From an uncultured Ectothiorhodospiraceae bacterium (lineage in GTDB: Bacteria; Pseudomonadota; Gammaproteobacteria; UBA6429; Thiohalophilaceae), in assembly GCA_947259425.1 (NCBI GenBank), contig CAMYMO010000111.1, positions 1 to 16,396 on the forward strand: a stretch of DNA of 16,396 bases. The letters are read 5' to 3'. The position numbers and the translations under genes were made by a program. Positions 1-5,081 of the stretch are shown here, in pieces (positions within the stretch are counted from its first letter, which is position 1; each line of letters starts with the position of its first letter). Below the pieces are notes generated by a model. The model saw only the letters and a list, made by a program, of their open reading frames with translations, was not told the DNA's origin and did not search any database.

Positions 1-37
1 ATGCATGTTGGATGCAGGGATTGAAGTTCGTTTGTAA
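1..37 (+). CDS. hisF: 3' end of hisF (imidazole glycerol phosphate synthase cyclase subunit), partial
   Basis: Read from base 2, the first eleven codons give CMLDAGIEVRL followed by TAA at 35-37. An ending of the form GIEVRL is typical of bacterial HisF, and hisF immediately precedes hisI in many proteobacterial histidine operons. HisF cyclises PRFAR with ammonia from HisH to give imidazole glycerol phosphate and AICAR. Only the last few residues are present, so the call rests on this short tail and on the neighbouring hisI 51 bases downstream. Confidence 0.6.
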   Translation, partial: CMLDAGIEVRL

Positions 38-88
38 TTTTAATTACCGCCGCTTAACAAAGCGTTAATATCAAATTCGAGGTATGCT

Positions 89-472
89 GTGAGCAATTGG
101 TTAGATGAAATCAAATGGACCGATGATGGTTTAGTACCGGCTATTGCACAGGAAACCGGAACAGGCAAAGTACTGATGATGGCCTGGATGAATCGTGAGG
201 CACTCGAATTAACCGTAAAGGAAGGTCGTGCCATCTATTGGTCGCGTTCACGCAATAAATTATGGCGTAAAGGCGAAGAGTCCGGCCATGTGCAAATACT
301 CAAAGACATACGGCTTGATTGCGATAATGATGTGATATTGTTAGAAGTCGAACAACTCGGTGGCATCGCGTGTCATACTGGGCGCCACAATTGCTTTTTT
401 AAGCAGTTGAAGAATAATGAGTGGCAGGCTGTTGATGCCGTGATCAAAAACCCTGATGATATTTATAAATAA
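89..472 (+). CDS. hisI: Phosphoribosyl-AMP cyclohydrolase HisI
   Basis: HisI opens the purine ring of phosphoribosyl-AMP, the third step of histidine synthesis, in the cytoplasm as a zinc/magnesium-dependent dimer. The 127-residue product has the family metal site: the DxDxD cluster at residues 77-81 (DCDND) and the run GGIACHTGRHNCFF at 91-104, with C95, H96 and C102 as zinc ligands by homology. Length is right for the stand-alone enzyme; it is not the HisIE fusion of enterics. The start is GTG at 89, with GAGG at 79-82 six bases upstream. It lies between the hisF tail and hisE in the same direction, so it is very likely co-transcribed with them. Confidence 0.95.
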   Translation: MSNWLDEIKWTDDGLVPAIAQETGTGKVLMMAWMNREALELTVKEGRAIYWSRSRNKLWRKGEESGHVQILKDIRLDCDNDVILLEVEQLGGIACHTGRHNCFFKQLKNNEWQAVDAVIKNPDDIYK

Positions 473-493
473 AAAGGTAAGTCACGAGCAATC

Positions 494-664
494 ATGATCC
501 GTATCCTAGTCATAGTCATTGTTTTTTTCTGGCCACTTGTCCATGTCCTGTTTTCAAATCGGGTTCAGGGCAATGCCAAATATACCTGGGCCACCATCGT
601 GTTACTGACTTCCTGGATTGGTTACCTTGTCTTTCTGATAAAAACGAGTCCGGATGATGAATAG
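494..664 (+). CDS. Small two-helix membrane protein of unknown function
   Basis: A 56-residue open frame begins at ATG 494 and stops at TAG 662-664, between hisI and hisE. The product has two hydrophobic segments, about residues 2-20 (MIRILVIVIVFFWPLVHVLF) and 32-50, separated by a short polar linker (SNRVQGNAKY) and ending in the acidic tail TSPDDE. This pattern fits a small inner-membrane hairpin protein. I do not recognise the family. There is no clear Shine-Dalgarno sequence; the bases just upstream are cacgagcaatc. The 21-base gap from hisI suggests it is carried in the operon. It could be a chance frame, but two well-formed helices make a real gene more likely than not. Confidence 0.55.
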   Translation: MIRILVIVIVFFWPLVHVLFSNRVQGNAKYTWATIVLLTSWIGYLVFLIKTSPDDE

Positions 665-726
665 ATTTCTGTGCACCGTATTCTTTAGCGTTATACTGCA
701 GTCGAGATTAAACGAGTATCGAAACA

Positions 727-1044
727 ATGAGTGATATCCTCTCACAGCTTGCCGATGTTTTAGAGCAGCGCAAGTCAGCCAGCCCGGATAGTTCCTATGT
801 CGCCAAATTATACGACAAAGGACTGGATGCGATTTTAAAAAAGGTTGGCGAAGAGGCAACCGAGACGGTGATGGCCGCGAAAGATGGCAATAAAGAACAA
901 ATTGTTTATGAAACAGCGGATCTCTGGTTCCACACCCTGGTTTTGCTGGCCCAGCAAGGTCTGAGTCCGGAAGATGTTTTGAATGAACTTGCACGTCGAT
1001 TTGGCCTATCTGGGCTCGAAGAGAAGCAAAATCGCGACAAATAG
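727..1044 (+). CDS. hisE: Phosphoribosyl-ATP pyrophosphatase HisE
   Basis: HisE hydrolyses phosphoribosyl-ATP to phosphoribosyl-AMP and pyrophosphate, the second step of histidine synthesis, just before HisI. The 105-residue all-helical product has the MazG/HisE-type acidic metal motif GEEATETVMAAKD at 41-53 (E42, E43, E46) and the partner helix YETADLWFH at 61-69 (E62, D65). The length matches the stand-alone family. The ATG at 727 starts MSDIL, a usual HisE beginning; the ribosome site is weak. It ends the histidine cluster. In Pseudomonas-type genomes hisE is followed directly by tatA; here a 330-base leader intervenes. Confidence 0.95.
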   Translation: MSDILSQLADVLEQRKSASPDSSYVAKLYDKGLDAILKKVGEEATETVMAAKDGNKEQIVYETADLWFHTLVLLAQQGLSPEDVLNELARRFGLSGLEEKQNRDK

Positions 1045-1105
1045 CGACAATTACCCACATTTTGGCAACAAATCCGCTCATTCTCTAAAAAATGCCGACT
1101 AACGC

Positions 1106-1135
1106 TTAAGTTTTATGCTCAATTTAGTGTAAAAT
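1106..1135 (+). promoter_or_regulatory. Candidate sigma-70 promoter ahead of the tatA leader
   Basis: TTAAGT at 1106-1111 and TAAAAT at 1130-1135 are separated by 18 bp. The -10 hexamer is good and the -35 is weak (TT-A conserved). Initiation would fall near 1142, just before the first hairpin of the structured leader. This is a pattern match only. Confidence 0.35.
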
Positions 1136-1140
1136 GGCAC

Positions 1141-1374
1141 TTATTGGGTCTATCCCAATGTCAACAGGTCGATGAGACGGTGATCCCAAAAGAGGTCTAG
1201 CCTTGCTTTTACAGCGCTAAACCTCCCACCCAAGGGCGGCGGTACACTGAAGTGATACCCAAGGAGCACATCGCCAATTTGGTTAAGCTGATTTGTACTG
1301 ATGTACAATCTCAGCTTGTACGACTAATTGGGCGTAATTGTTTTGCCCGGAAATAGATTTTTAAGGAGTTCGTT
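1141..1374 (+). other. Highly structured, non-coding leader upstream of tatA
   Basis: No convincing reading frame lies in the 330 bases between hisE and tatA, but a series of hairpins does. They are: 1143-1159 (ATTGGG/CCCAAT, 5-base loop); 1192-1225 (GAGGT/ACCTC, TAGC/GCTA and GCT/AGC stacked, loop TTTAC); 1241-1259 (GGTACAC/GTG-TACC, one bulge, loop TGAA); 1285-1317 (AAGCTGA/TCAGCTT and TTGTAC/GTACAA, loop TGAT); and 1330-1348 (GGGC/GCCC). CGCCAATT at 1272-1279 can also pair with AATTGGGCG at 1326-1334 to close around the fourth hairpin. ATTGGG occurs at both 1143 and 1327 and CCCAAT only at 1154, so alternative pairings exist. I recognise no known riboswitch or RNA family. It may be a cis-regulatory leader of the tat operon or an independent RNA. 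Confidence 0.4.
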
Positions 1375-1626
1375 ATGGGTTTTGGTGGAATCGGTATACC
1401 TTCATTAATTCTTATCTTAATTATTGTCATTCTTTTGTTTGGTACCAAACGCTTACGTGGTATGGGATCAGATCTGGGTTCGGCACTGAAAAATTTCAAA
1501 AAGTCAGTCAAAGATGGCACGGCTGAGAAAAATGAAACGGATGCTGAGGATGATAAGGTAGAAGATCAATCGGCAAAGTCGGTCATCGAAGGTGAAGCCA
1601 CAGAAAAAGACAAAGATAAAGTCTAA
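1375..1626 (+). CDS. tatA: Sec-independent protein translocase subunit TatA
   Basis: TatA oligomerises in the inner membrane to form the passage for folded proteins that carry twin-arginine signals. The 83-residue protein has the family plan: a short periplasmic N-terminus (MGFGGIGIP), one membrane helix at about 8-22, the FGTKRLR hinge at 22-28, then an amphipathic helix (GSDLGSALKNFKKSVKDG). The tail is loose, highly charged and rich in D, E and K. The start ATG at 1375 has a strong AAGGAG at 1363-1368, six bases upstream. It is the first gene of tatABC; tatB follows after 20 bases. The structured leader upstream may control it. TatE is an alternative name for the same fold, but the operon position favours TatA. 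Confidence 0.95.
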   Translation: MGFGGIGIPSLILILIIVILLFGTKRLRGMGSDLGSALKNFKKSVKDGTAEKNETDAEDDKVEDQSAKSVIEGEATEKDKDKV

Positions 1627-1646
1627 CTTTCTGTTGAGTTATTATC

Positions 1647-2165
1647 GTGTTTGATATCGGTGTTACTGAATTATTCCTTATTGGTGTCGTAGCGCTGATC
1701 GTCGTTGGTCCTGAGCGCTTACCTAAACTCGCCAGTACTTTAGGCCGGTGGGTTGGGCGCGCACGTCACTTTGTCAGTAATGTTAAAAATGATATTGATC
1801 GTGAAATGCGTCAGGAACAAATTCGTGAGGCACTTGGGCGCGATGCTGATCTTAATGAAATTAAAGACATCATTAATGACAGTAAATACACGATTGAAAA
1901 TGAAATCGCCGGTGCCAAGGAGGATTATGTTGTCGCCGCACGTGATGATGATCCGGCTAGTGAATCCAGTCAAACTGATTCTACTCAAGCTGATTCTACT
2001 CAACAACAACAAATTCAAGAACAAGAAAATGACTTTAATGACTATGGCTTAACCGATCATACAGATAATAGCGATGCGCTCGATCGTGAGTATGAGGCCA
2101 GTTTGACAAAGTCAGATAAAGCAAACGCAGACAATGGCCGACCAAACAACAAATCAAACGGATAA
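1647..2165 (+). CDS. tatB: Sec-independent protein translocase subunit TatB
   Basis: TatB binds TatC and with it forms the receptor for twin-arginine signal peptides. The 172-residue product starts MFDIGVTELFLIGVVALIV, one membrane helix at about 5-22. The GPERLPKL hinge at 21-28 and the amphipathic helix WVGRARHFVSNVKNDI are classical for TatB and separate it from TatA. The remainder is an acidic, Q- and D-rich tail. GTG at 1647 is used because residue two onward matches the invariant MFDIG start; the ribosome site is weak, so coupling to tatA is likely. The 3' end overlaps tatC by 32 bases in another frame. Part of the tail is a tandem DNA repeat (1975-2003). Confidence 0.95.
   Translation: MFDIGVTELFLIGVVALIVVGPERLPKLASTLGRWVGRARHFVSNVKNDIDREMRQEQIREALGRDADLNEIKDIINDSKYTIENEIAGAKEDYVVAARDDDPASESSQTDSTQADSTQQQQIQEQENDFNDYGLTDHTDNSDALDREYEASLTKSDKANADNGRPNNKSNG
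1975..2003 (+). repeat. 15-bp tandem duplication inside tatB
   Basis: CTGATTCTACTCAA occurs at 1975-1988 and again at 1990-2003, one base apart, followed by CAACAACAA. It encodes the repeated peptide TDSTQ/ADSTQ and then a glutamine run in the disordered tail of TatB. The unit is a multiple of three, so loss or gain would keep the frame. Confidence 0.85.
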
Positions 2166-3021
2166 CACTAGCAACGAAAAAGAAGCGACCTTTATTTCTC
2201 ATTTAATTGAGTTACGAGATCGATTATTGCGTGTGGTGATTGTGATGGGCGTGATAACCGTTGGCTTGATGATGTTTGCCAGCGATTTATACTATTACTT
2301 TTCATTACCAATTCAGGAATACTTACCAGAAAATACCTCGATGATTGCAACCGGGGTTATCTCTCCAATTTTAATACCTTTTAAGCTTGCTTTAATCGGT
2401 GCTCTATTTCTTTCTATCCCTTATATTTTATTTCAGCTATGGAGTTTTATAGCGCCAGGGTTGTATCAGAAAGAAAAAAAACTGGCGGTTCCACTGATAG
2501 TTTCCAGTATTATTTTATTCTATTTGGGAATGTTATTTGCGTATTTAGTTTTATTTCCAATAATATTTCAGTATATCGAATTCTTTTTACCGGAAGGTGT
2601 TAAGCAAACACCTGATATTGCTGAGTACTTGAATTTTTCCTTAAAGATGTTTTTTGCCTTTGGTTTAGCATTTGAGGTACCGATTGCCACGATTATTTTG
2701 ATTGCGGCAGGAATAACCGACCCAGATAGTCTTGCTAAAAAAAGACCCTATGTCATTGTCGGTGCTTTTGTGTTGGGTATGTTGCTAACGCCACCGGATC
2801 TCATTTCTCAGATTATACTTGCAGTACCCATGTGGCTTTTATTTGAAGCAGGGATCGTCACCGCGCGGATCTTTTTAAAAGATCGAATTGAAAATTTAAG
2901 AAAAGAAAAACAGGAATATGCAGACGAAGAGGCTGAAGCGGAGTCTGAAGAAGATCTGGACGATGAGTTTGAGCGCGCGATCGAAGAAGAAGATGAGATC
3001 AATAAAAAAGACCCACTTTAG
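2134..3021 (+). CDS. tatC: Sec-independent protein translocase subunit TatC
   Basis: TatC is the polytopic core of the twin-arginine translocase and recognises the RR signal peptide. The 295-residue protein carries the N-terminal cytoplasmic motif HLIELRDRLLR at 23-33, the first-loop signature WSFIAPGLYQKEKK at 103-116, and the intramembrane Phe-Glu pair at F180/E181 in FGLAFEVPI. About six hydrophobic helices are visible. The C-terminus is longer than in E. coli TatC and very acidic (about 255-290, many D and E). ATG at 2134 lies inside the end of tatB (32-base overlap), consistent with translational coupling; a separate ribosome site is weak. tatABC is complete here. Confidence 0.97.
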   Translation: MADQTTNQTDNTSNEKEATFISHLIELRDRLLRVVIVMGVITVGLMMFASDLYYYFSLPIQEYLPENTSMIATGVISPILIPFKLALIGALFLSIPYILFQLWSFIAPGLYQKEKKLAVPLIVSSIILFYLGMLFAYLVLFPIIFQYIEFFLPEGVKQTPDIAEYLNFSLKMFFAFGLAFEVPIATIILIAAGITDPDSLAKKRPYVIVGAFVLGMLLTPPDLISQIILAVPMWLLFEAGIVTARIFLKDRIENLRKEKQEYADEEAEAESEEDLDDEFERAIEEEDEINKKDPL

Positions 3022-3039
3022 GGTAATGGTGTTTTACCC
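3021..3039 (+). repeat. Inverted repeat at the tatC/3040 gene junction
   Basis: GGGTAA at 3021-3026 and TTACCC at 3034-3039 form a perfect 6-bp stem with a 7-base loop. The stem begins at the last base of the tatC stop codon and abuts the GTG start at 3040. There is no T-tract, so it does not look like an intrinsic terminator; it could affect initiation of the next gene. Confidence 0.5.
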
Positions 3040-3504
3040 GTGATATCCAAACAACAACGACGCTTATTATTTTTATTTATATTTGCTTTTGGATTGTTAA
3101 CTGTACCCGTGATCCTTGTCCTGCTCTATCTTGTGCCGTCGAATGATATGGGTACCCAGAGTGATAAGCTTGTCCAGGATACAATGAAGGTTTCAATCGC
3201 AGATAATAAGGTATTTGCTTCTGAGTCTAATTTAGCAGCAAATGCGGATAATCAGGCTGCTAGTGAGCAGACAGGCAATGATCAGGTCACGGCGACCACA
3301 ACCAGCTCAAGTGAGAGCGCGATGACCCGAGCCTTTATTGCTGGAAACTGGGTGGTGGTCGATTGCGGTAGACGAATCATTTTACAGTGCCCTCACCGCT
3401 TATTGAACTCTGGTACTTCGCCGCGCTTTGGGCGATCGAACCAGGTTTTCCAGTCACACTGCCGTGACGTTAGTATTAAGCTCGATAGTTTTTGTAACTT
3501 ATGA
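3040..3504 (+). CDS. Single-helix membrane-anchored protein of unknown function, possibly frameshifted
   Basis: The frame opens at GTG 3040 and runs 154 residues. The first 35 residues hold a basic stretch and a strong membrane helix (about 10-32), then a low-complexity A/S/T/D/N/Q-rich segment to about residue 95. After about residue 104 the character changes: the frame becomes rich in C, R, H and S and looks like non-coding translation. Over the same DNA the other two frames give protein-like hydrophobic stretches: WWSIAVDESFYSALTAY at 3353-3403, then LIELWYFAALWAIEPGF at 3399-3449, then AVTLVLSSIVFVTY at about 3457-3498. One or more frameshifts, real or from sequencing, may therefore split a larger membrane protein. 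The stop TGA overlaps the next start (ATGA at 3501). I do not recognise the family, and a ribosome site is absent. Confidence 0.4.
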   Translation: MISKQQRRLLFLFIFAFGLLTVPVILVLLYLVPSNDMGTQSDKLVQDTMKVSIADNKVFASESNLAANADNQAASEQTGNDQVTATTTSSSESAMTRAFIAGNWVVVDCGRRIILQCPHRLLNSGTSPRFGRSNQVFQSHCRDVSIKLDSFCNL

Positions 3505-3896
3505 TCATGCCAACCGCAATCAAGGTGATCAGTTCTCTTTGCATTATGTTTACCAGCATTTTTGCCGCCAACTTAATGTTTATCTACAAACAACAGATTG
3601 CATTACCGATTACAGGTTTGCCATTGCTTAGCTTTATTAATCTGTTTGCGATTGGTGTTCTGGTCGTACTCACCCTGGTGTTATTACTAAAGGCTAATCG
3701 TTTCGTTGGCTTTACGCGGGTACTGGTTTATACACTGCTATTAATGTTAGGTCTGGATGTATTATTGATGCTTAAGTATCTGACCACAGCTTATGGAATA
3801 CTCACGATTAGTTTAAACATTATTGTCATTGTATTTTTGGTTGGGGTGCGAGGTTATTTAAATAGCGAACATGCTTTACGCTATTTTGGACGTTAA
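3501..3896 (+). CDS. Four-helix integral membrane protein of unknown function
   Basis: The 131-residue product is almost entirely hydrophobic, with helices at about 5-28, 36-63, 68-92 and 97-117, joined by short loops, ending NSEHALRYFGR. The start ATG at 3501 overlaps the preceding stop (ATGA), which suggests coupling or that the two were once one gene. No family motif is recognised. It is convergent with lexA, 34 bases away. Given the frame problems just upstream, the true N-terminus could lie further 5', with this segment the C-terminal part of a longer membrane protein. Confidence 0.6.
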   Translation: MIMPTAIKVISSLCIMFTSIFAANLMFIYKQQIALPITGLPLLSFINLFAIGVLVVLTLVLLLKANRFVGFTRVLVYTLLLMLGLDVLLMLKYLTTAYGILTISLNIIVIVFLVGVRGYLNSEHALRYFGR

Positions 3897-3930
3897 AGAT
3901 TTAGGTAGTTTGTTCGTTAATTTCTTGAGC

Positions 3931-4536
3931 CTAATAGCGACGTAGTTGCCCAACAAGCACACCTTGAACCTGCACTCGTTGTGCATCATATACCATGGCC
4001 TGCATCTGGCTGTTCTCGGGTATCAACTTAACTTTACCATCATCAAGTTTGCGCAAGCGCTTTAAGGTCACTTCCATATCATCAATTAAAGCAACGACGA
4101 TATCCCCATCGTTGGCCGTGGCCTGGCTTTTAATAATCACGATATCGCCATCGAGAATTCCGATTTCGCACATCGAGTCACCTTGTACTTCCAGCGCATA
4201 GTTGTCCTGGCTGGAAAATTCAGCGAAGCTGAGTTCATCTTGATCGGGAATGGCTTCAATGGGTCGGCCCGCGGCAATCCGACCAACCAATGGGAGGGTC
4301 GTGTGGGAGTGTGGGATATCAGTAAGTCGGATACCGCGCCAGCCTCGTTCGGTATGGTGAAGATAGCCCTTTTCAACCAGGGCTTGTACATAACGATGCA
4401 CCGTGCCTTTTGAACTGATCCCGAGCGTTGTTCCTATCTCGTTCAATGTCGGTCCTTGGCCGTGCTGGGCAAGATGATTGCGTATAAATCGCAACATCTT
4501 TTGTTCAAGGGCAGTGAGCGTTGAAATGTTCTCCAT
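3931..4536 (-). CDS. lexA: SOS regulon repressor LexA
   Basis: LexA represses DNA-damage genes and cleaves itself when it meets RecA filaments. The 201-residue protein has an N-terminal winged helix (about 5-70) with the recognition segment ISSKGTVHRYVQAL at 40-53. The cleavage site is Ala89-Gly90 in VGRIAAGRP. The S24 peptidase dyad is Ser121 (GDSMCEIG) and Lys159 (VTLKRL). Length and spacing match the family (E. coli S119/K156). ATG at 4536 fits: ISTLTALEQ lines up with the usual LexA beginning. The Ser-Lys-Gly-x-x-His-Arg recognition helix differs from the E. coli form and, from memory, is closer to alphaproteobacterial LexA. Autoregulation is strongly indicated by the operator array over its promoter and start codon. 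Confidence 0.97.
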   Translation of the reverse strand: MENISTLTALEQKMLRFIRNHLAQHGQGPTLNEIGTTLGISSKGTVHRYVQALVEKGYLHHTERGWRGIRLTDIPHSHTTLPLVGRIAAGRPIEAIPDQDELSFAEFSSQDNYALEVQGDSMCEIGILDGDIVIIKSQATANDGDIVVALIDDMEVTLKRLRKLDDGKVKLIPENSQMQAMVYDAQRVQVQGVLVGQLRRY

Positions 4537-4568
4537 ACGTTCTCTATAGTAGAGAACATTTAGAGAAC
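4528..4568. promoter_or_regulatory. Four-half-site LexA operator array
   Basis: Four 8-mers occur with exactly 3-bp spacers: GTTCTCCA (4528-4535), GTTCTCTA (4539-4546), TAGAGAAC (4550-4557) and TAGAGAAC (4561-4568). They are symmetric about base 4548, making a 41-bp near-perfect palindrome with 11-bp periodicity. The left pair reads GTTC-N7-GTTC and the right pair GAAC-N7-GAAC, the form reported for alphaproteobacterial LexA boxes; the central pair is GTTC-N11-GAAC. No E. coli CTGT-N8-ACAG box is present. The array covers the predicted -10, the spacer and the lexA start codon, so autorepression is the natural reading. Confidence 0.8.
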
Positions 4569-4574
4569 TTTCAA
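4546..4574 (-). promoter_or_regulatory. lexA promoter
   Basis: On the minus strand TTGAAA (4574-4569) and TACTAT (4551-4546) are separated by exactly 17 bp, and the operator half-sites fill the spacer. Initiation about 7 bases past the -10 would be near 4539, only about 3 bases before the ATG at 4536, so the mRNA would be nearly leaderless. Confidence 0.5.
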
Positions 4575-4661
4575 GCCTAAATTAAATTTATTTGTCAATT
4601 TAGGCAAAAAACCCTTCTGGCGGATTTGGGCGTTTTTATTAGAAAGAGCAACTCGCCGGGC

Positions 4662-4798
4662 TTGTAGGTGAATACTTACAACAAGATCAGGCCCGTCTGA
4701 CAGACGAAAGTAAGTTCAATCCGGTACGATCGTTTTCAATGAATCAGGGGTTTTCTTGCACAGAATACATTGGGGAAGGACGCATTGCCTGGCAATGC
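4662..4798. repeat. Three inverted repeats in the lexA/DUF6316 intergenic region
   Basis: The 312 bases between lexA and the next gene hold no convincing gene but several dyads. TTGTAGGT/ACTTACAA lies at 4662-4681 (loop GAAT, one G-T wobble). CGTCTGACAGACG at 4694-4706 is perfect about A4700. GCATTGCCTGGCAATGC at 4782-4798 has perfect 8-bp arms about T4790. The last two have one-base centres, so they suit a dimeric protein better than an RNA hairpin. No matching repressor is encoded next to them other than lexA, whose sites look different. Confidence 0.55.
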
Positions 4799-4814
4799 AA
4801 ACGGCTAGGGATGG

Positions 4815-4841
4815 CCCTCATTCATTTAGACAAAATGAGGG
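4815..4841 (+). promoter_or_regulatory. Hairpin that covers the ribosome-binding site of the 4849 gene
   Basis: CCCTCATT at 4815-4822 is perfectly complementary to AATGAGGG at 4834-4841, with an 11-base loop. The 3' arm contains the GAGGG Shine-Dalgarno sequence of the gene starting at 4849. If the RNA folds this way, translation would be masked until the stem opens. Confidence 0.45.
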
Positions 4842-4848
4842 AATCAAC

Positions 4849-5070
4849 ATGTACCAACAGCGCAGCCGACATAATGAAAAAGGGGCTATCCCCTTTCGTA
4901 GCGGACGTTTTTATAGTGTAGACAATGAGTGGTGGTTTGCGATTCGCCGTGGCGCGGATAAAGGTCCATACACGACGAAGGCAATGGCAAAACAGGGTCT
5001 GATTGAATATTTAAATGAACAGTTTACGTTTGAAAAAAATTTAAAGCGTGATCGAGCATTAAGTCTTTAG
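4849..5070 (+). CDS. DUF6316-like small protein
   Basis: This 73-residue cytoplasmic protein has the pattern I associate with the DUF6316 family: basic N-terminus, then IPFRSGRFYSVDNEWWFAIR (residues 14-33), then RGADKGPYTTKAMAKQGL. The arginine, tryptophan/phenylalanine and GP(Y/F) positions are the conserved ones from memory. The function of the family is not known. The frame is open further upstream (ATG at 4756), but ATG at 4849 is preferred because GAGG lies at 4837-4840, eight bases before it, and homology starts there. Codons 11-16 span a second hairpin (AAAGGGG/CCCCTTT at 4879-4896). It converges with the PilZ-like gene, 11 bases away. The family name is moderately sure; a real gene is likely. 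Confidence 0.75.
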   Translation: MYQQRSRHNEKGAIPFRSGRFYSVDNEWWFAIRRGADKGPYTTKAMAKQGLIEYLNEQFTFEKNLKRDRALSL

Positions 5071-5081
5071 AGGTTTAAGAG

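Noticed and set aside
602..1081. A 159-codon open frame on the minus strand across hisE
   Set aside because: It is the antisense of hisE and its flanks, and its product shows no family resemblance.
1238..1245. GGCGGTAC resembles the RfaH ops element GGCGGTAG
   Set aside because: The last base differs and the context is a tat leader, with no capsule, LPS or other long surface operon; it is better explained as part of a hairpin.
4606..4637. Terminator-like pair of A-run/CCC and GGG/T-run between lexA and the next gene
   Set aside because: Only three GC pairs line up and the A/T part is out of register, so the stem is too weak to call.
4739..4921. Alternative open frames and longer start (4756) over the beginning of the DUF6316-like gene
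   Set aside because: The 4739 frame has no family resemblance, and the upstream extension from 4756 spans the dyads and lacks a ribosome site, while 4849 has one at the right distance.
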